Source: Polyangium sp. 15x6
Lineage (GTDB): Bacteria; Myxococcota_A; Polyangia; Polyangiales; Polyangiaceae
NCBI RefSeq assembly: GCF_029960785.1
Contig: NZ_JASBQE010000054.1
Span: forward strand, 1-64,000
Length of the DNA: 64,000 bases
Direction of reading: 5' to 3'
The notes under the pieces are model-generated. The model was given only the letters and a program-made list of their open reading frames with translations. It was not told the DNA's origin and ran no database searches. Below, piece after piece: positions 44,137 through 52,907 of this stretch. How positions within the stretch are numbered: position 1 is the first letter of the stretch; each line of letters starts with the position of its first letter. Both the position numbers and the translations under genes were made by a program.

Positions 44137-44460
44137 TGCGCTGGGGCGTTGCCCCAGGCCCCACCAGGGGCTGTCCGCCCCTGGACCCGGACCAGCGCAA
44201 GCGCTGGACCCGGGGTCGATGAACTGCGCTCCGCGCAGTTCATCGAACGAGCCGGGGGTTCAAGACCGGCGACGGCCCTGCCAACCAAGGCAGCAGCGCT
44301 GACGTCTCGACGGGCGGGGCGGTCCTACCGGCCCGTGGGAAAACCTGCGCGGAGCGCAGGTTTTCCCCCTGAGGTCCAGGGCTTGCCCTGGTCCGGGTCG
44401 AGGGGCGGATAGCCCCCGCGGGGTCCGGGGCAGCGCCCCGGCGCGGCGGCCCCCGTTGAC
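44137..44460. repeat. Composite palindromic repeat, inverted Y and X units
   Basis: Y unit in minus orientation (hairpin 44,217-44,245, loop TCC) and X-type unit in plus orientation (hairpin 44,338-44,366, stem GGAAAACCTGCGC, loop GGA) flank a 92-bp spacer. The X stem differs from GGAAGAACTGCGC at several positions on both arms, so pairing is preserved. All outer hairpins are present. The element occupies nearly all of the 468-bp gap between two cytochrome genes. Confidence 0.93.
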
Positions 44461-44577
44461 GGACCCCGGGGGGCCAGCGGCATCACGTGCCGCGTGCGCA
44501 CGGGCGGACGGGCGCCCCGCTTGCATGGGCGGATGCGGACGGCGCGTCTGGCGCGGATCCGGGGGAGGCGTTCATCC

Positions 44578-45153
44578 ATGCATCGGCGAACGTTCATCAT
44601 GCTCGGCTTTTCGGGGCTGCTCGTCTCGTGCGTCGAGGTGACGGGAACCGGAGAGCCGGGAGAGGCGCCCGCGCCGCTCGATGCACGGGCCGAGATCGGG
44701 CTGAACATCGCCCCCGTGCCGCTCAAGCTGGAGAACGCGGACTGGGCCGTCGTCGGGCTCGGGAGTTATTACGTGAACGCCGCGTCCGCGTGCGTCGATT
44801 GCCATAGTTGTCCGACGTATTCGCCCGGCGAATCCCCGTTCACCGGCGGTCGCGGCCGCCTCGACGCCGCGCATTACCTCGCGGGTGGCGTGTCCTTCGG
44901 GCCTCTGGGCCAGAACATAACGGCGCCGAGCCTCGCGCCGGACACGAATGGTTTGCCCGGCGGGCTCACGCGCGAGCAATTCACCTCGGCCATGCGCACG
45001 GGGAAGGATCCGGACGACCCGAACCGGACCCTCCAGATCATGCCCTGGCCCCTTTACAGGGTCATGGCCGACGAGGATCTCGTCGCCATGTACGAATACC
45101 TGCGCGCCATCCCGACCGCGCAGCCGGGCACGTGCACCGGCCCGGGGCAATGA
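44578..45153 (+). CDS. Mono-heme cytochrome c lipoprotein
   Basis: 191 residues from ATG 44,578, with lipobox (GLLVSC, Cys about 15). One CxxCH (CVDCH, followed by SC). Later segments LDAAHYLAGG, NITAPSLAPDTNGLPGG and the Met in IMPWPLYRVMADEDLVAMYEYLR fit the cytochrome c fold, with the latter Met the likely sixth ligand. It resembles the soluble cytochromes paired with membrane or quinoprotein dehydrogenases. Confidence 0.88.
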   Translation: MHRRTFIMLGFSGLLVSCVEVTGTGEPGEAPAPLDARAEIGLNIAPVPLKLENADWAVVGLGSYYVNAASACVDCHSCPTYSPGESPFTGGRGRLDAAHYLAGGVSFGPLGQNITAPSLAPDTNGLPGGLTREQFTSAMRTGKDPDDPNRTLQIMPWPLYRVMADEDLVAMYEYLRAIPTAQPGTCTGPGQ

Positions 45154-45156
45154 GCT

Positions 45157-45921
45157 TCAGCCCGGCCTCGGCTCCCCGAGGTGCCGCGGGAATTCCTTCA
45201 CCGTGAAGAGGTGCCGCGCTGCCGCGAGTGGATCCGCCGGCAACCGGCAAAAGTACCGCATCGAGGTCCGGAGCGAGCCGAACGTGCGCTCGAGATCCTC
45301 CCAGCGAGCGTTTCCTTCCACGTTCGCGCGCAGGGGAGGGGGCGCGGCCGGGTCCTCGCGAAAGACACGTACGTAATCGAGCAGCCGCGCGTGATAATCG
45401 GGCTCCTCCACGATCGCCGCGATGGCCTCACCACGCGGGTGCGTTCCGGCGATCATCGATTCGACCTGCCCTTCGAGCTCGGCGAGGCCGTCGTCCCACA
45501 TCGTGAGCAGCTCCAGATCGTACCGCGGGTTCGCGTGCACGACCTGCATGAGGTGGCCGATCACGTTGTCCCGGGTGCTGAAAAAGCCGACCGGATCCGC
45601 GAGCGAGGCCGGCTCCTCGAGGAAACGCAGGATCTGGTGGAACGTGTAGTCGATGCCGACGCGCTGGTAATACTCGGACGAGGCGGGCGAGATCCAGAAC
45701 CGCAGCATGTCGATCGCGCCCACGATGAGCTGGATCCGCGTCGGCGCTGCTTCGATGACGCCCGCCTCGAGGAGCCGCGAGAGGCGCGCGTCGAGGTCGC
45801 GGCCCTTGCCGTACGCCGCGAGGTTCCCGCCGAAACGGGCGATCTTCCCGGCCATCGCCGCGGGGCTCCCCGCCGCGCGGGCGAGGAGCTGGATCGGGGA
45901 ATCCGTGCGCCGCGGCGTCAT
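45157..45921 (-). CDS. Unknown protein paired with a PhyH-type dioxygenase
   Basis: 254 residues, no signal peptide, mostly helical. Conserved-looking stretches include MLRFWISPASSEYYQRVGIDYTF, GFFSTRDNVIGHLMQVVHANPRYDLELL and EEPDYHARLLDYVRVFRED, with several His, Asp and Glu that could bind metal or substrate. I do not recognise the family. It starts 7 bp after the dioxygenase stop, so the two are probably translated together and act in one step. Confidence 0.75.
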   Translation of the reverse strand: MTPRRTDSPIQLLARAAGSPAAMAGKIARFGGNLAAYGKGRDLDARLSRLLEAGVIEAAPTRIQLIVGAIDMLRFWISPASSEYYQRVGIDYTFHQILRFLEEPASLADPVGFFSTRDNVIGHLMQVVHANPRYDLELLTMWDDGLAELEGQVESMIAGTHPRGEAIAAIVEEPDYHARLLDYVRVFREDPAAPPPLRANVEGNARWEDLERTFGSLRTSMRYFCRLPADPLAAARHLFTVKEFPRHLGEPRPG

Positions 45922-45928
45922 GCGCGCC

Positions 45929-46813
45929 TCAGAACCGCGCGAATCGCCGCAACCGGAAGTAGACCGGCGTCGGGCTGTTCTCGTCCTTCAATTTCTCCGG
46001 CCCCTCCATCAGGGGCACGTACATCACGCGCCGCTGGCTCGCGTCGCCCGTCGCGCTCGCCTCCGCGACCCGATGCCAGATGCGGCCGTCGTGGATCGTC
46101 AGATCCCCCGCCTCGGCCACGAGCGCATATTCGGCCGGATCCGCGTCCGTATCCATGAAATGCGCCTTCCGCGTCAGCATCGGCCAGAGCCCCTGCTGGT
46201 GCGAGAACGGAATCAGCCGCACCCCGCCCTTCTCGATGGGCGAGTCGTCCAGGTAAAACCCGACGTTCAGGTAGCGCCGCGGCATCTCGAAATAGAAGAG
46301 ATCGCGCAGGCTGTCCGTGTGCCAGCCGAGCCGCTTGTAGCTCGATCCCTCCTCGCGGCGGTAATGGTTGATGACGAGCCCGTCCCGCTCCCGTTCGCCG
46401 ATGCGATACCCGGGGCCCGCGATCTCCAGGATCGCCTTGAAGCGCGGATCCTGCAGGAACGCGTGCAGCCGCTCGCCGAAGAGCGACGAAAAGCACATGC
46501 GCTGCACGAAGGCGCGGCCGTCCTTGCGCTTGCCGACGATGAGCGGCACGCCGTTGATGACCGTCCGCCCCTCGGCCACGAGGCGCGCGTCGATGGCCTC
46601 GACCTCTTCCACGAGCTTCGCCACCTCGGCGCGCGGCAGGAAGCCCTTGAAGCGGATGAACCCGAACGTGTCGAGGAACTCGACCTGCTCGGGCGTCAGC
46701 CGCTCGCCGAGCTCGAAGCGCGGCATGTCGATGCAGCGGTTCATCGGCGGCATCGCGGCCGCGCTCGTCGGTTTCACCGGGGCGTCGGGAGCTTCGATGG
46801 TCGTCGTGGTCAT
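45929..46813 (-). CDS. Phytanoyl-CoA dioxygenase (PhyH)-family 2-oxoglutarate oxygenase
   Basis: 294 residues. The Fe(II)-binding HxD is in GWHTDS (about 169-174) and the distal His in IHDGRIWHRV (about 244-253), with FKGFLPRAEV as the family N-terminal entry. It likely hydroxylates a small molecule using O2 and 2-oxoglutarate. The first 25 residues are low complexity. Followed by an unknown partner protein 7 bp downstream. Substrate unknown; no natural-product cluster is visible nearby. Confidence 0.88.
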   Translation of the reverse strand: MTTTTIEAPDAPVKPTSAAAMPPMNRCIDMPRFELGERLTPEQVEFLDTFGFIRFKGFLPRAEVAKLVEEVEAIDARLVAEGRTVINGVPLIVGKRKDGRAFVQRMCFSSLFGERLHAFLQDPRFKAILEIAGPGYRIGERERDGLVINHYRREEGSSYKRLGWHTDSLRDLFYFEMPRRYLNVGFYLDDSPIEKGGVRLIPFSHQQGLWPMLTRKAHFMDTDADPAEYALVAEAGDLTIHDGRIWHRVAEASATGDASQRRVMYVPLMEGPEKLKDENSPTPVYFRLRRFARF

Positions 46814-46893
46814 GGTCTCGGCTCTCTACCAAATTTCCCGGCCGGCGCTCTGCGCGGGCCGTGCCACGAATCGGACACGGTACGATCCGCCCT

Positions 46894-47958
46894 TCAGGGG
46901 GCGGGCGGCGGCTCCGGGATGTCCGGGGGCGCCTCGTCCGCGGAGACGAGCCGGCCGAAGAGGTTTCCTTCGCCCTTGCCGCTCGCCGTCGTGCCGATGA
47001 GCACCGTGTCCGCCGCCAGCGTGCCCGTGCCGCGGAGCACGCCGTTCGCGTCCGGGGCGAACTCGGCCGTGAGCGTGACGTTGCGCAGGGTGACCGGCGG
47101 GACCTGCACCACGACGTCCGTGGGCGCGGTGGCGAACACGACCTTGCCCCCGGGCTGGTCCACGGCGCAGCCGTCGATCGTGAACGAATATCCGGTCGGC
47201 GGCGTGCCATACGGCACGTAATCCGAGTGCTCGTCCGGCGTGCCCGCGCGCTCGGAGGGCGCGACGCACTGGGGCTCGGGCAGGAGTCGGCAGACCTCGC
47301 TGCTCTTGCACGACATCGGACAAACCTGGGTCTTGTCGCGATCGGCGTTCGTGGCTTGCCCGCGCACGCGCCCCGTCGCGGGGTCGACGTGGAACGAGGC
47401 CCAGAGCTGGACCTGCGTCTGCAGCGGCTTCTCGATGTCCGCGAGCAGGAAGTACTTTCCGGTCGGGAAGATCGTCGAGGGTTTGTCGCACTCGAGCTTG
47501 AACGAATAGCCGAAGAGCAGGCGCTTGCGGACCGTCGTGAGGTTGCCCGCGACGTCGCTGAGGCCGTCCTCGATCACGAGCGCGAGCTTGGGTCCGACGG
47601 GCAAGGGCGCGCTCGGCTTGATCACGAGCGTCGCGTTCGCGTCCACGAGCTCGGCCGTGCCGCCCGTGGTGAGGGCCGTCGAGAACGAGAAGAACTCCTC
47701 GGGCGTGCTCTCGGGATCGGTGTCCTCGTCGAGGAGGTTGCCCTCCACGTCGGTCTCGAGGCGAACGATGGAGACGTGGAGCGTCGCGGGATCGACGGGC
47801 TCGGAGAACGCGAGGACGATCGGCGCCGTCGCGTCTTCGAGCACGCCGTCTTCGGCGCCCACGATGCGCGGCTGCGGGGGACCATCGTAGAGCTCGCAGC
47901 CGGCGCCGAGCGGGGCCACGAGCGAGAGCAAGAGGAGCGAGAGAGGAAGACGTCGCAT
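46894..47958 (-). CDS. Ig-like domain lipoprotein
   Basis: 354 residues with lipobox (LGAGC, Cys about 21). A SbsA-type Ig-like domain follows: VLEDATAPIVLAFSEPVDPATLHVSIV. Later there is a Cys cluster (VCPMSCKSSEVCRLLPEPQC) and a beta-rich end with a Pro-rich tail. It starts 18 bp after the beta-barrel gene stop and probably is an outer-membrane-associated partner of that barrel. Confidence 0.8.
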   Translation of the reverse strand: MRRLPLSLLLLSLVAPLGAGCELYDGPPQPRIVGAEDGVLEDATAPIVLAFSEPVDPATLHVSIVRLETDVEGNLLDEDTDPESTPEEFFSFSTALTTGGTAELVDANATLVIKPSAPLPVGPKLALVIEDGLSDVAGNLTTVRKRLLFGYSFKLECDKPSTIFPTGKYFLLADIEKPLQTQVQLWASFHVDPATGRVRGQATNADRDKTQVCPMSCKSSEVCRLLPEPQCVAPSERAGTPDEHSDYVPYGTPPTGYSFTIDGCAVDQPGGKVVFATAPTDVVVQVPPVTLRNVTLTAEFAPDANGVLRGTGTLAADTVLIGTTASGKGEGNLFGRLVSADEAPPDIPEPPPAP

Positions 47959-47976
47959 GTCCGTGCTCCGCGCGAT

Positions 47977-49644
47977 CTAGAAGAAAAACGTGGTGCGACC
48001 CTGGAGGAGGACGCTGCGCACCGCGTAGCCGTCCTCGTTCCGGAGGGCGTCGCCGGGGAAGAGCACCGCGGCCTCGAAGTCGAAGAGGAAGTGATCGAGG
48101 TAGCGGTAGGAGATGCGCCCGTCGAGCTCGGTGCCGTAGTAACGGCCGGGCTTGCCGCCGGCGAAGTTGACGAGGTCGTCCTCGATCGTGAGGCCGTCGC
48201 GGGCGAGGAGCGAGTTCACCGGATCGACGACGGGCTCGGCCGCGAACGCGAAGAGCGCGCCGCCGCGCAGCGTGAGGCCGCGGATCGGGCGGATGTCGAA
48301 CTGCGGGAAGATCGCGATCGCGTTCGTGAAGGCGCCGCGGTTGTACACCGAGTCCGAGGGAAAACTCGGGGCGCCGAGGCGATTCAAGAGCTCGGTGCCC
48401 GCGGCCGCGACGCGCGCGGTCTGGAAGGCGAGGACGTGCTCGAAGAGCAAGAGGCCCACGTTCGCGTCCTCGGCGAAGACGAACTGCGTGAGCGGCGTGC
48501 GGTTGTTCGGATCGGCGTCACCCGAGGCGTAATCGAACTCGAGGTACGCGGTGTAGAGGGGCTTGTCGTAGCGGACGACCGCGCGCGCGCCGCCCTGGAG
48601 GATGCGCTGATCGACGACGGGATCGTTCGAGATGTAGCTGTTCGCCAGGGCGATCTCGCGGGTCGAGCCGACGTTCATCGCGCCCTCGGCGGTGAGGTGG
48701 AAGTCGCCGATGCGCCCCATCGCCTTCAGGCCGAAGCTGTTGATGCTGGAGCTGTTCGCGTCGTCCCAGCGATGCACGTAGTAGCCGCCGACGAAGACGT
48801 CGCGGGCGGGGCCGAGGTTCGGCGCGAGGTAACGGACGGCGACGTCGACCTGCTGCACATCGTCGGCGAAGAGCTGCACGCTGTCGGTGACCCAGCGATC
48901 GTAGGCGAGCGCGAGGATGACCCCGCGGTTCTCCGAGGTGTCGCGCTCCTCCTTGGGCTTGAAGGCCTCGAGGGGCTTGGTCGCGAAGAGGACACGATCG
49001 ACGAGGTTGCCTTGCCGGCTGAAGCCGAAGCGGTTCGTCCTGCCGTCGCCGTCCGCGGCCTGGATGCCCATGCCGTTGTTCGCGGACTGGCGGCCCACGC
49101 GGAGCAGCCCGATCGGGAGCACGACGTCGCCGTAGGCCTTGCGGAAGCGGATCTGCTCCTGCGAGCAGAGCGTGTAGCCGTAATCGTCGGCGTTCAAAGG
49201 GTCGGACCCGCGCAGGCCGACGCAGGGCGTGGTGACGTTGGGGCTCCGGGCGTTGATGTTCGTCCCGAAGTTCGGCTTGGGGCCGTCGGCGAGCGTGCCG
49301 TTGTCGCCCCAGAGCACGCCGTCGAGCATGTCGGCCGAGGCGTAGAGGCGCACCTTGTCGAGGTAGTCGACGCCGACGTCGAGGCGCAGGCGGTGCTCGA
49401 TCCAGCTCACGCGCCGGTTCGACTCGCTGTTCAGCGCGATCGGGTTCACGTAGAGCAGGTTCGCGCGATACTCGGCGCCGGCGCGGAAGCCGAACTTGTC
49501 GAGCGCGTATCGCGTCCCCTGGCCCTTCGGGTCCGGATCCGTCCACGCCTCGGTGGTTTGCGCGTGCGCGTCGCCCGAGAAGAGCGCGAGCGAGAGGGCG
49601 AGGGCCGAAGGGAGCGAGGCGAAGAGGGCGGCGGGCGTTCGCAT
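47977..49644 (-). CDS. Outer-membrane beta-barrel protein
   Basis: 555 residues from ATG 49,644, with signal peptide ending near GDAHAQT. Alternating beta strands, large loops and a C-terminal TTFFF give an outer-membrane barrel. KAYGDVVLPIGLLRVGRQSANNGMGIQAADG and DGVLWGDNGTLADG resemble a deltaproteobacterial barrel family (possibly TIGR04551; not verified). It lies 63 bp downstream of the sensor-kinase gene and 18 bp upstream of the Ig-like lipoprotein, suggesting one operon. Confidence 0.8.
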   Translation of the reverse strand: MRTPAALFASLPSALALSLALFSGDAHAQTTEAWTDPDPKGQGTRYALDKFGFRAGAEYRANLLYVNPIALNSESNRRVSWIEHRLRLDVGVDYLDKVRLYASADMLDGVLWGDNGTLADGPKPNFGTNINARSPNVTTPCVGLRGSDPLNADDYGYTLCSQEQIRFRKAYGDVVLPIGLLRVGRQSANNGMGIQAADGDGRTNRFGFSRQGNLVDRVLFATKPLEAFKPKEERDTSENRGVILALAYDRWVTDSVQLFADDVQQVDVAVRYLAPNLGPARDVFVGGYYVHRWDDANSSSINSFGLKAMGRIGDFHLTAEGAMNVGSTREIALANSYISNDPVVDQRILQGGARAVVRYDKPLYTAYLEFDYASGDADPNNRTPLTQFVFAEDANVGLLLFEHVLAFQTARVAAAGTELLNRLGAPSFPSDSVYNRGAFTNAIAIFPQFDIRPIRGLTLRGGALFAFAAEPVVDPVNSLLARDGLTIEDDLVNFAGGKPGRYYGTELDGRISYRYLDHFLFDFEAAVLFPGDALRNEDGYAVRSVLLQGRTTFFF

Positions 49645-49707
49645 GGTGCGGGGAGATCCGCACGGTATCCGCACTCGGCCCACAGGCGCAACGCCTTGCC
49701 GCATCCG

Positions 49708-52431
49708 TCAAGGACAGCGCATCGCGCCTTCGAGCTTGCCGGTCTTCGCGCGGTAGACGAGGCCCGACTCGGCCGCGACGCGGCGCTTCGGATCGAGGCA
49801 ATACACGGCGAAATCAACGGTCGCGTCGCCGGTCTCCGGATCGAAGTCGAGCGAGGTCTGCGCGCCCGTCAGGTCGATATTTTTACCGCCGCGTAGGACC
49901 TTGAGCGCCGTGTAGATCCCGCCCTGGCCGACCTCGACCGGCTCGCCCGGGGGCACGAGGCGGCGCACGGCGCGCGCGAGCCCCCGGCCCGTGATGGGCT
50001 CGTCGCCCAGCGCGAGCGCGGCGTACGCGACGGCGTAAAACGCGTCGTACGGCGCGCTCGTCGAGTCGTACGGCGTGACCTTGTCGGGGAAGATTTCGTT
50101 GTGGTGCACGACGAACTTCGCGAGCGCGGGGTTCATCGCGGCGTCGACGCTGAGCAGCCTCCGCGAGGCGTCCGGGCGCTCGGCGACGAGCTTCAAGAAG
50201 TCGTCCGAGGCGAGCGAACCCGACATGACGTAATGCGGCCGGAAGCGGAGGTTCTTCGGCCAGCGTCGCTCGAGCTCGACGAAGAACTGCGCGCCCGCGC
50301 CGGCCTCGAAGACGACGTGCGGCGCGAACGCGCCGATCGACTCGATCAAGGGCGCGACCGCGTCGCCCGTCTGCGATCCGGAGAGCTCGTCCTTCACCAC
50401 GAACTGGCGCAGATCGTCGCCGTTCTCATGGGCGCTCTTGCCGTTCCAGCGCAAGGCCGAGACGAGTTTGTCCGCGTGGCTCACGCCGGAGGCGTTGTCG
50501 ACGCGGACGATGGCGACGCGTAAGGCCTCGTCCGGGCGAAGGATCCCGGGGCGCTTGCGGATCTCCGGCTCGAGCACGTTCTCGAGGAACGCGGCCTTCG
50601 CGGGCGTGGACATGGTCGCGCTCGTGGTCACGCGCAAGACGAGGCGCGCTTCGTCCGGCGCGTGCGAGATCTCCGTGAGCATCGAGGCCGTGTTCGAGGC
50701 GAGCGCGAGCACGCCCTTCGGCAGGAAGTGGGAGCTCGCGAGGTCGAGGACCTCCTTGCTGCGCGCGAAGCCGAGGACCGCGGGCACGCCGATGTCGTCG
50801 ACGAGGTGCGAGGCCGCGCGCTCGGCCGCCTCGGTGTCGTCGCAGAGGACGATGCCGATCGGGCGAGGTTTTCCCGCGCCGCTCGCGGGCGGCAGGCCGC
50901 CGGTGAGGCTCGCGAAATCGCGCCGGGCGAGGTCCACGGCGCGCGCGGCTTGCCGGCCGTACGGCGTGCCCTTCTTCTCGTCGTGCGGGTACATCGCGCC
51001 GATCCAGATCGTGGCGTCGTTCCCGACGTCGCGGTCGTCGGCGAGGACGCGGCACTGATCGGTCTCGAGCGTGACGCAGGCGCCGCGGTCCTTGCGGCAG
51101 ATCGCGTGCTTGTCGCCGCCCGGGATCGCGCAGTCGGCGTTCGTCACGCACGCGGGGCGCGGCGCGGGGTTCGGAGGGCTCGGCGGCACGTCGGTCAGCA
51201 CGAGGTGTTTCGCGCGGGCCACGAAGAGCACGAGGAGCGTGGCGATCATGCCGAGGCCCGCCGACATCATGAGCACGGCGCGCGCCCGGGAAGGGTGCTG
51301 CTCGGTGGGCCGCGAGGAGAGAGGCTCGCTCACCGTGTTCTGCGGCGCGCCGTCGACGGGCGCGGCCGCCGGCGCGAGCGAGGGCGGGCGCGGCGAGCCT
51401 TCGTTCGGCGGGGGTACGTCGAGCACGGTCTCCACGAGCTCGGCCCGCGGCCGCGACGTGACGACGCGTCCCGAGGCGGGCTGGAGCGAGATGCGCTTCG
51501 ACGACGACGGCGCGAACGCGAGGGAGCTGCCGCTGTTGCGAGGTCCGACGACGGAGAGCGGCTCGCCGTACTCCGCCATGTGGGCCATGCCGATCGCGTC
51601 GCGCATCTCGCGCGCGTCCTCGAACCTGTCGTGCCGCGAGTACGCGAGGGCTTCGTCGATGACGCGTGCGATCTCGCGCGGGACCTCGGGCGCGACGTCG
51701 ATGAGGCGCGGCGCGGGCTTGGTCGCGGTGCTCGTGAGCAGCTCCGTCGCGCGGCTCGCGTCGTGCACGAGCCTGCCCGTGATGAGCGTGAACATCGTCG
51801 CGCCCGCGGCCCAGAGGTCGGTGCGCGCGTCGATGGCGCCTCGATCCCCGAGGGCCTGCTCGGGCGGCATGTACGCGGGGGTGCCGGCGACGCCGCCGCC
51901 GGGGCCCCCTTCCTCGTCGGCGACGCGCGCGATGCCGAAGTCGAGGATCTTGAGGATGCCGTCGGACGTGATGAACACGTTTTCCGGCTTGATGTCGCGA
52001 TGCACGATGCCCTTGTCGTGCGCGGCCGCGAGCGCGTCGCAGAGCGCGTGGCCGATGACGAGGACCTCGCGGCAAGCGAGCTTCCCGCCTGCGCGCCTCC
52101 GCCGCTGGTCGAGGGTCTCGCCTTCGAGCAGCTCCATCACGAGGAACGGGCATCCGTCGTCGGAGACGTCGTCGTCGAGGACGCGCACGGCGCCGGGGTG
52201 CTCGATCCGGTTCGCGACGTAGCCTTCGCGGACGAAGCGGTCGCGCTGGGTGACGCTGGCGGAGAGTTCGGGGTGGAGGATCTTGACGGCGACCCGGTGA
52301 CCGTTGCGGTGAACGGCGAGGTAGACCGTGGCCATGCCGCCCACGCCGAGCACGCGCTCGATGCGGTACTTCTCCCGGAGCGTTTTGCCGACACGACGTG
52401 CGGCGTGCTCGCGGGCAGAGGGCGGGGGCAT
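49708..52431 (-). CDS. Transmembrane Ser/Thr kinase with periplasmic-binding-protein-like sensor
   Basis: 907 residues. Kinase domain (about 20-290): GVGGMATV, VAVKIL, HRDIKPEN, DFGIARV and MPPEQA, all catalytic residues kept. A linker and one membrane helix (SAGLGMIATLLVLFVARA, about 390-410) lead to an outer domain beginning with a Cys-rich CVTNADC...CVTLETDQC segment, then a Leu/Ile/Val-type periplasmic-binding fold: ATIWIGAMYPHD, IGIVLCDDTEAAER, GVLALASNTASM, VVFEAGAGAQFF and YDAFYAVAYAALAL. It should bind an unknown ligand outside the membrane and control the cytoplasmic kinase. Confidence 0.93.
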   Translation of the reverse strand: MPPPSAREHAARRVGKTLREKYRIERVLGVGGMATVYLAVHRNGHRVAVKILHPELSASVTQRDRFVREGYVANRIEHPGAVRVLDDDVSDDGCPFLVMELLEGETLDQRRRRAGGKLACREVLVIGHALCDALAAAHDKGIVHRDIKPENVFITSDGILKILDFGIARVADEEGGPGGGVAGTPAYMPPEQALGDRGAIDARTDLWAAGATMFTLITGRLVHDASRATELLTSTATKPAPRLIDVAPEVPREIARVIDEALAYSRHDRFEDAREMRDAIGMAHMAEYGEPLSVVGPRNSGSSLAFAPSSSKRISLQPASGRVVTSRPRAELVETVLDVPPPNEGSPRPPSLAPAAAPVDGAPQNTVSEPLSSRPTEQHPSRARAVLMMSAGLGMIATLLVLFVARAKHLVLTDVPPSPPNPAPRPACVTNADCAIPGGDKHAICRKDRGACVTLETDQCRVLADDRDVGNDATIWIGAMYPHDEKKGTPYGRQAARAVDLARRDFASLTGGLPPASGAGKPRPIGIVLCDDTEAAERAASHLVDDIGVPAVLGFARSKEVLDLASSHFLPKGVLALASNTASMLTEISHAPDEARLVLRVTTSATMSTPAKAAFLENVLEPEIRKRPGILRPDEALRVAIVRVDNASGVSHADKLVSALRWNGKSAHENGDDLRQFVVKDELSGSQTGDAVAPLIESIGAFAPHVVFEAGAGAQFFVELERRWPKNLRFRPHYVMSGSLASDDFLKLVAERPDASRRLLSVDAAMNPALAKFVVHHNEIFPDKVTPYDSTSAPYDAFYAVAYAALALGDEPITGRGLARAVRRLVPPGEPVEVGQGGIYTALKVLRGGKNIDLTGAQTSLDFDPETGDATVDFAVYCLDPKRRVAAESGLVYRAKTGKLEGAMRCP

Positions 52432-52606
52432 GGCGGAAAGGAGGATACCCGATCAGGGAATTTCCGGAACGGGGGGTTCGCCGCGATGCGCTACGTCGAG
52501 TCGGTCGCGGTCGGATCCACGGGGGAGGGAGGACCTTGGTCCTCAAAAGTGTACGAACGTGAACAGCGGAATGTTACCGCCTGGCGGCAGCGGTTTTCAT
52601 CTGGGA

Positions 52607-52905
52607 GCCGTTTCGCTGGGGCGTTGCCCCAGGCCCCACCGGGGCTATCCGCCCCTGGACCCGGACCAGCGCAAGCGCTGGACCGTTTGTCGATGAACTG
52701 CGCGATGCGCAGTTCATCGAACAGGCCGAGGCAAGACAAGACAGCCGCGCTGCCCTTTCGATGGGCGACGCGGTCCAACCGGCCCGTTGGAAGAACTGCG
52801 CATCGCGCAGTTCTTCCACCCCGAGTCCAGCGCTTGCGCTGGTCCGGGTCCAGGGGTGGACAACCCCTGGTCGGGGTCCGGGGTGAAACCCCGGCGCTAC
52901 GCTGC
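52607..52905. repeat. Composite palindromic repeat, inverted Y and X units
   Basis: Y unit minus (hairpin 52,691-52,719, loop GAT) and X unit plus (hairpin 52,789-52,817, loop ATC) around a 69-bp spacer whose reverse complement matches the spacers at 12.6 and 24.7 kb (GGACCGCGTCGCC, GGCAGCGCGGCTGTC, TTGCCTCGGCCTGTTCG). Its outer end comes within 2 bp of the stop codon of the nuclease gene. The rest of the 476-bp gap is the kinase promoter region with nothing else visible. Confidence 0.93.
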
Positions 52906-52907
52906 GG

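Noticed and set aside
46861-49896. 1011-residue plus-strand ORF
   Set aside because: Antisense shadow of the beta-barrel and lipoprotein genes, with Arg/Glu/Val composition and no domain.
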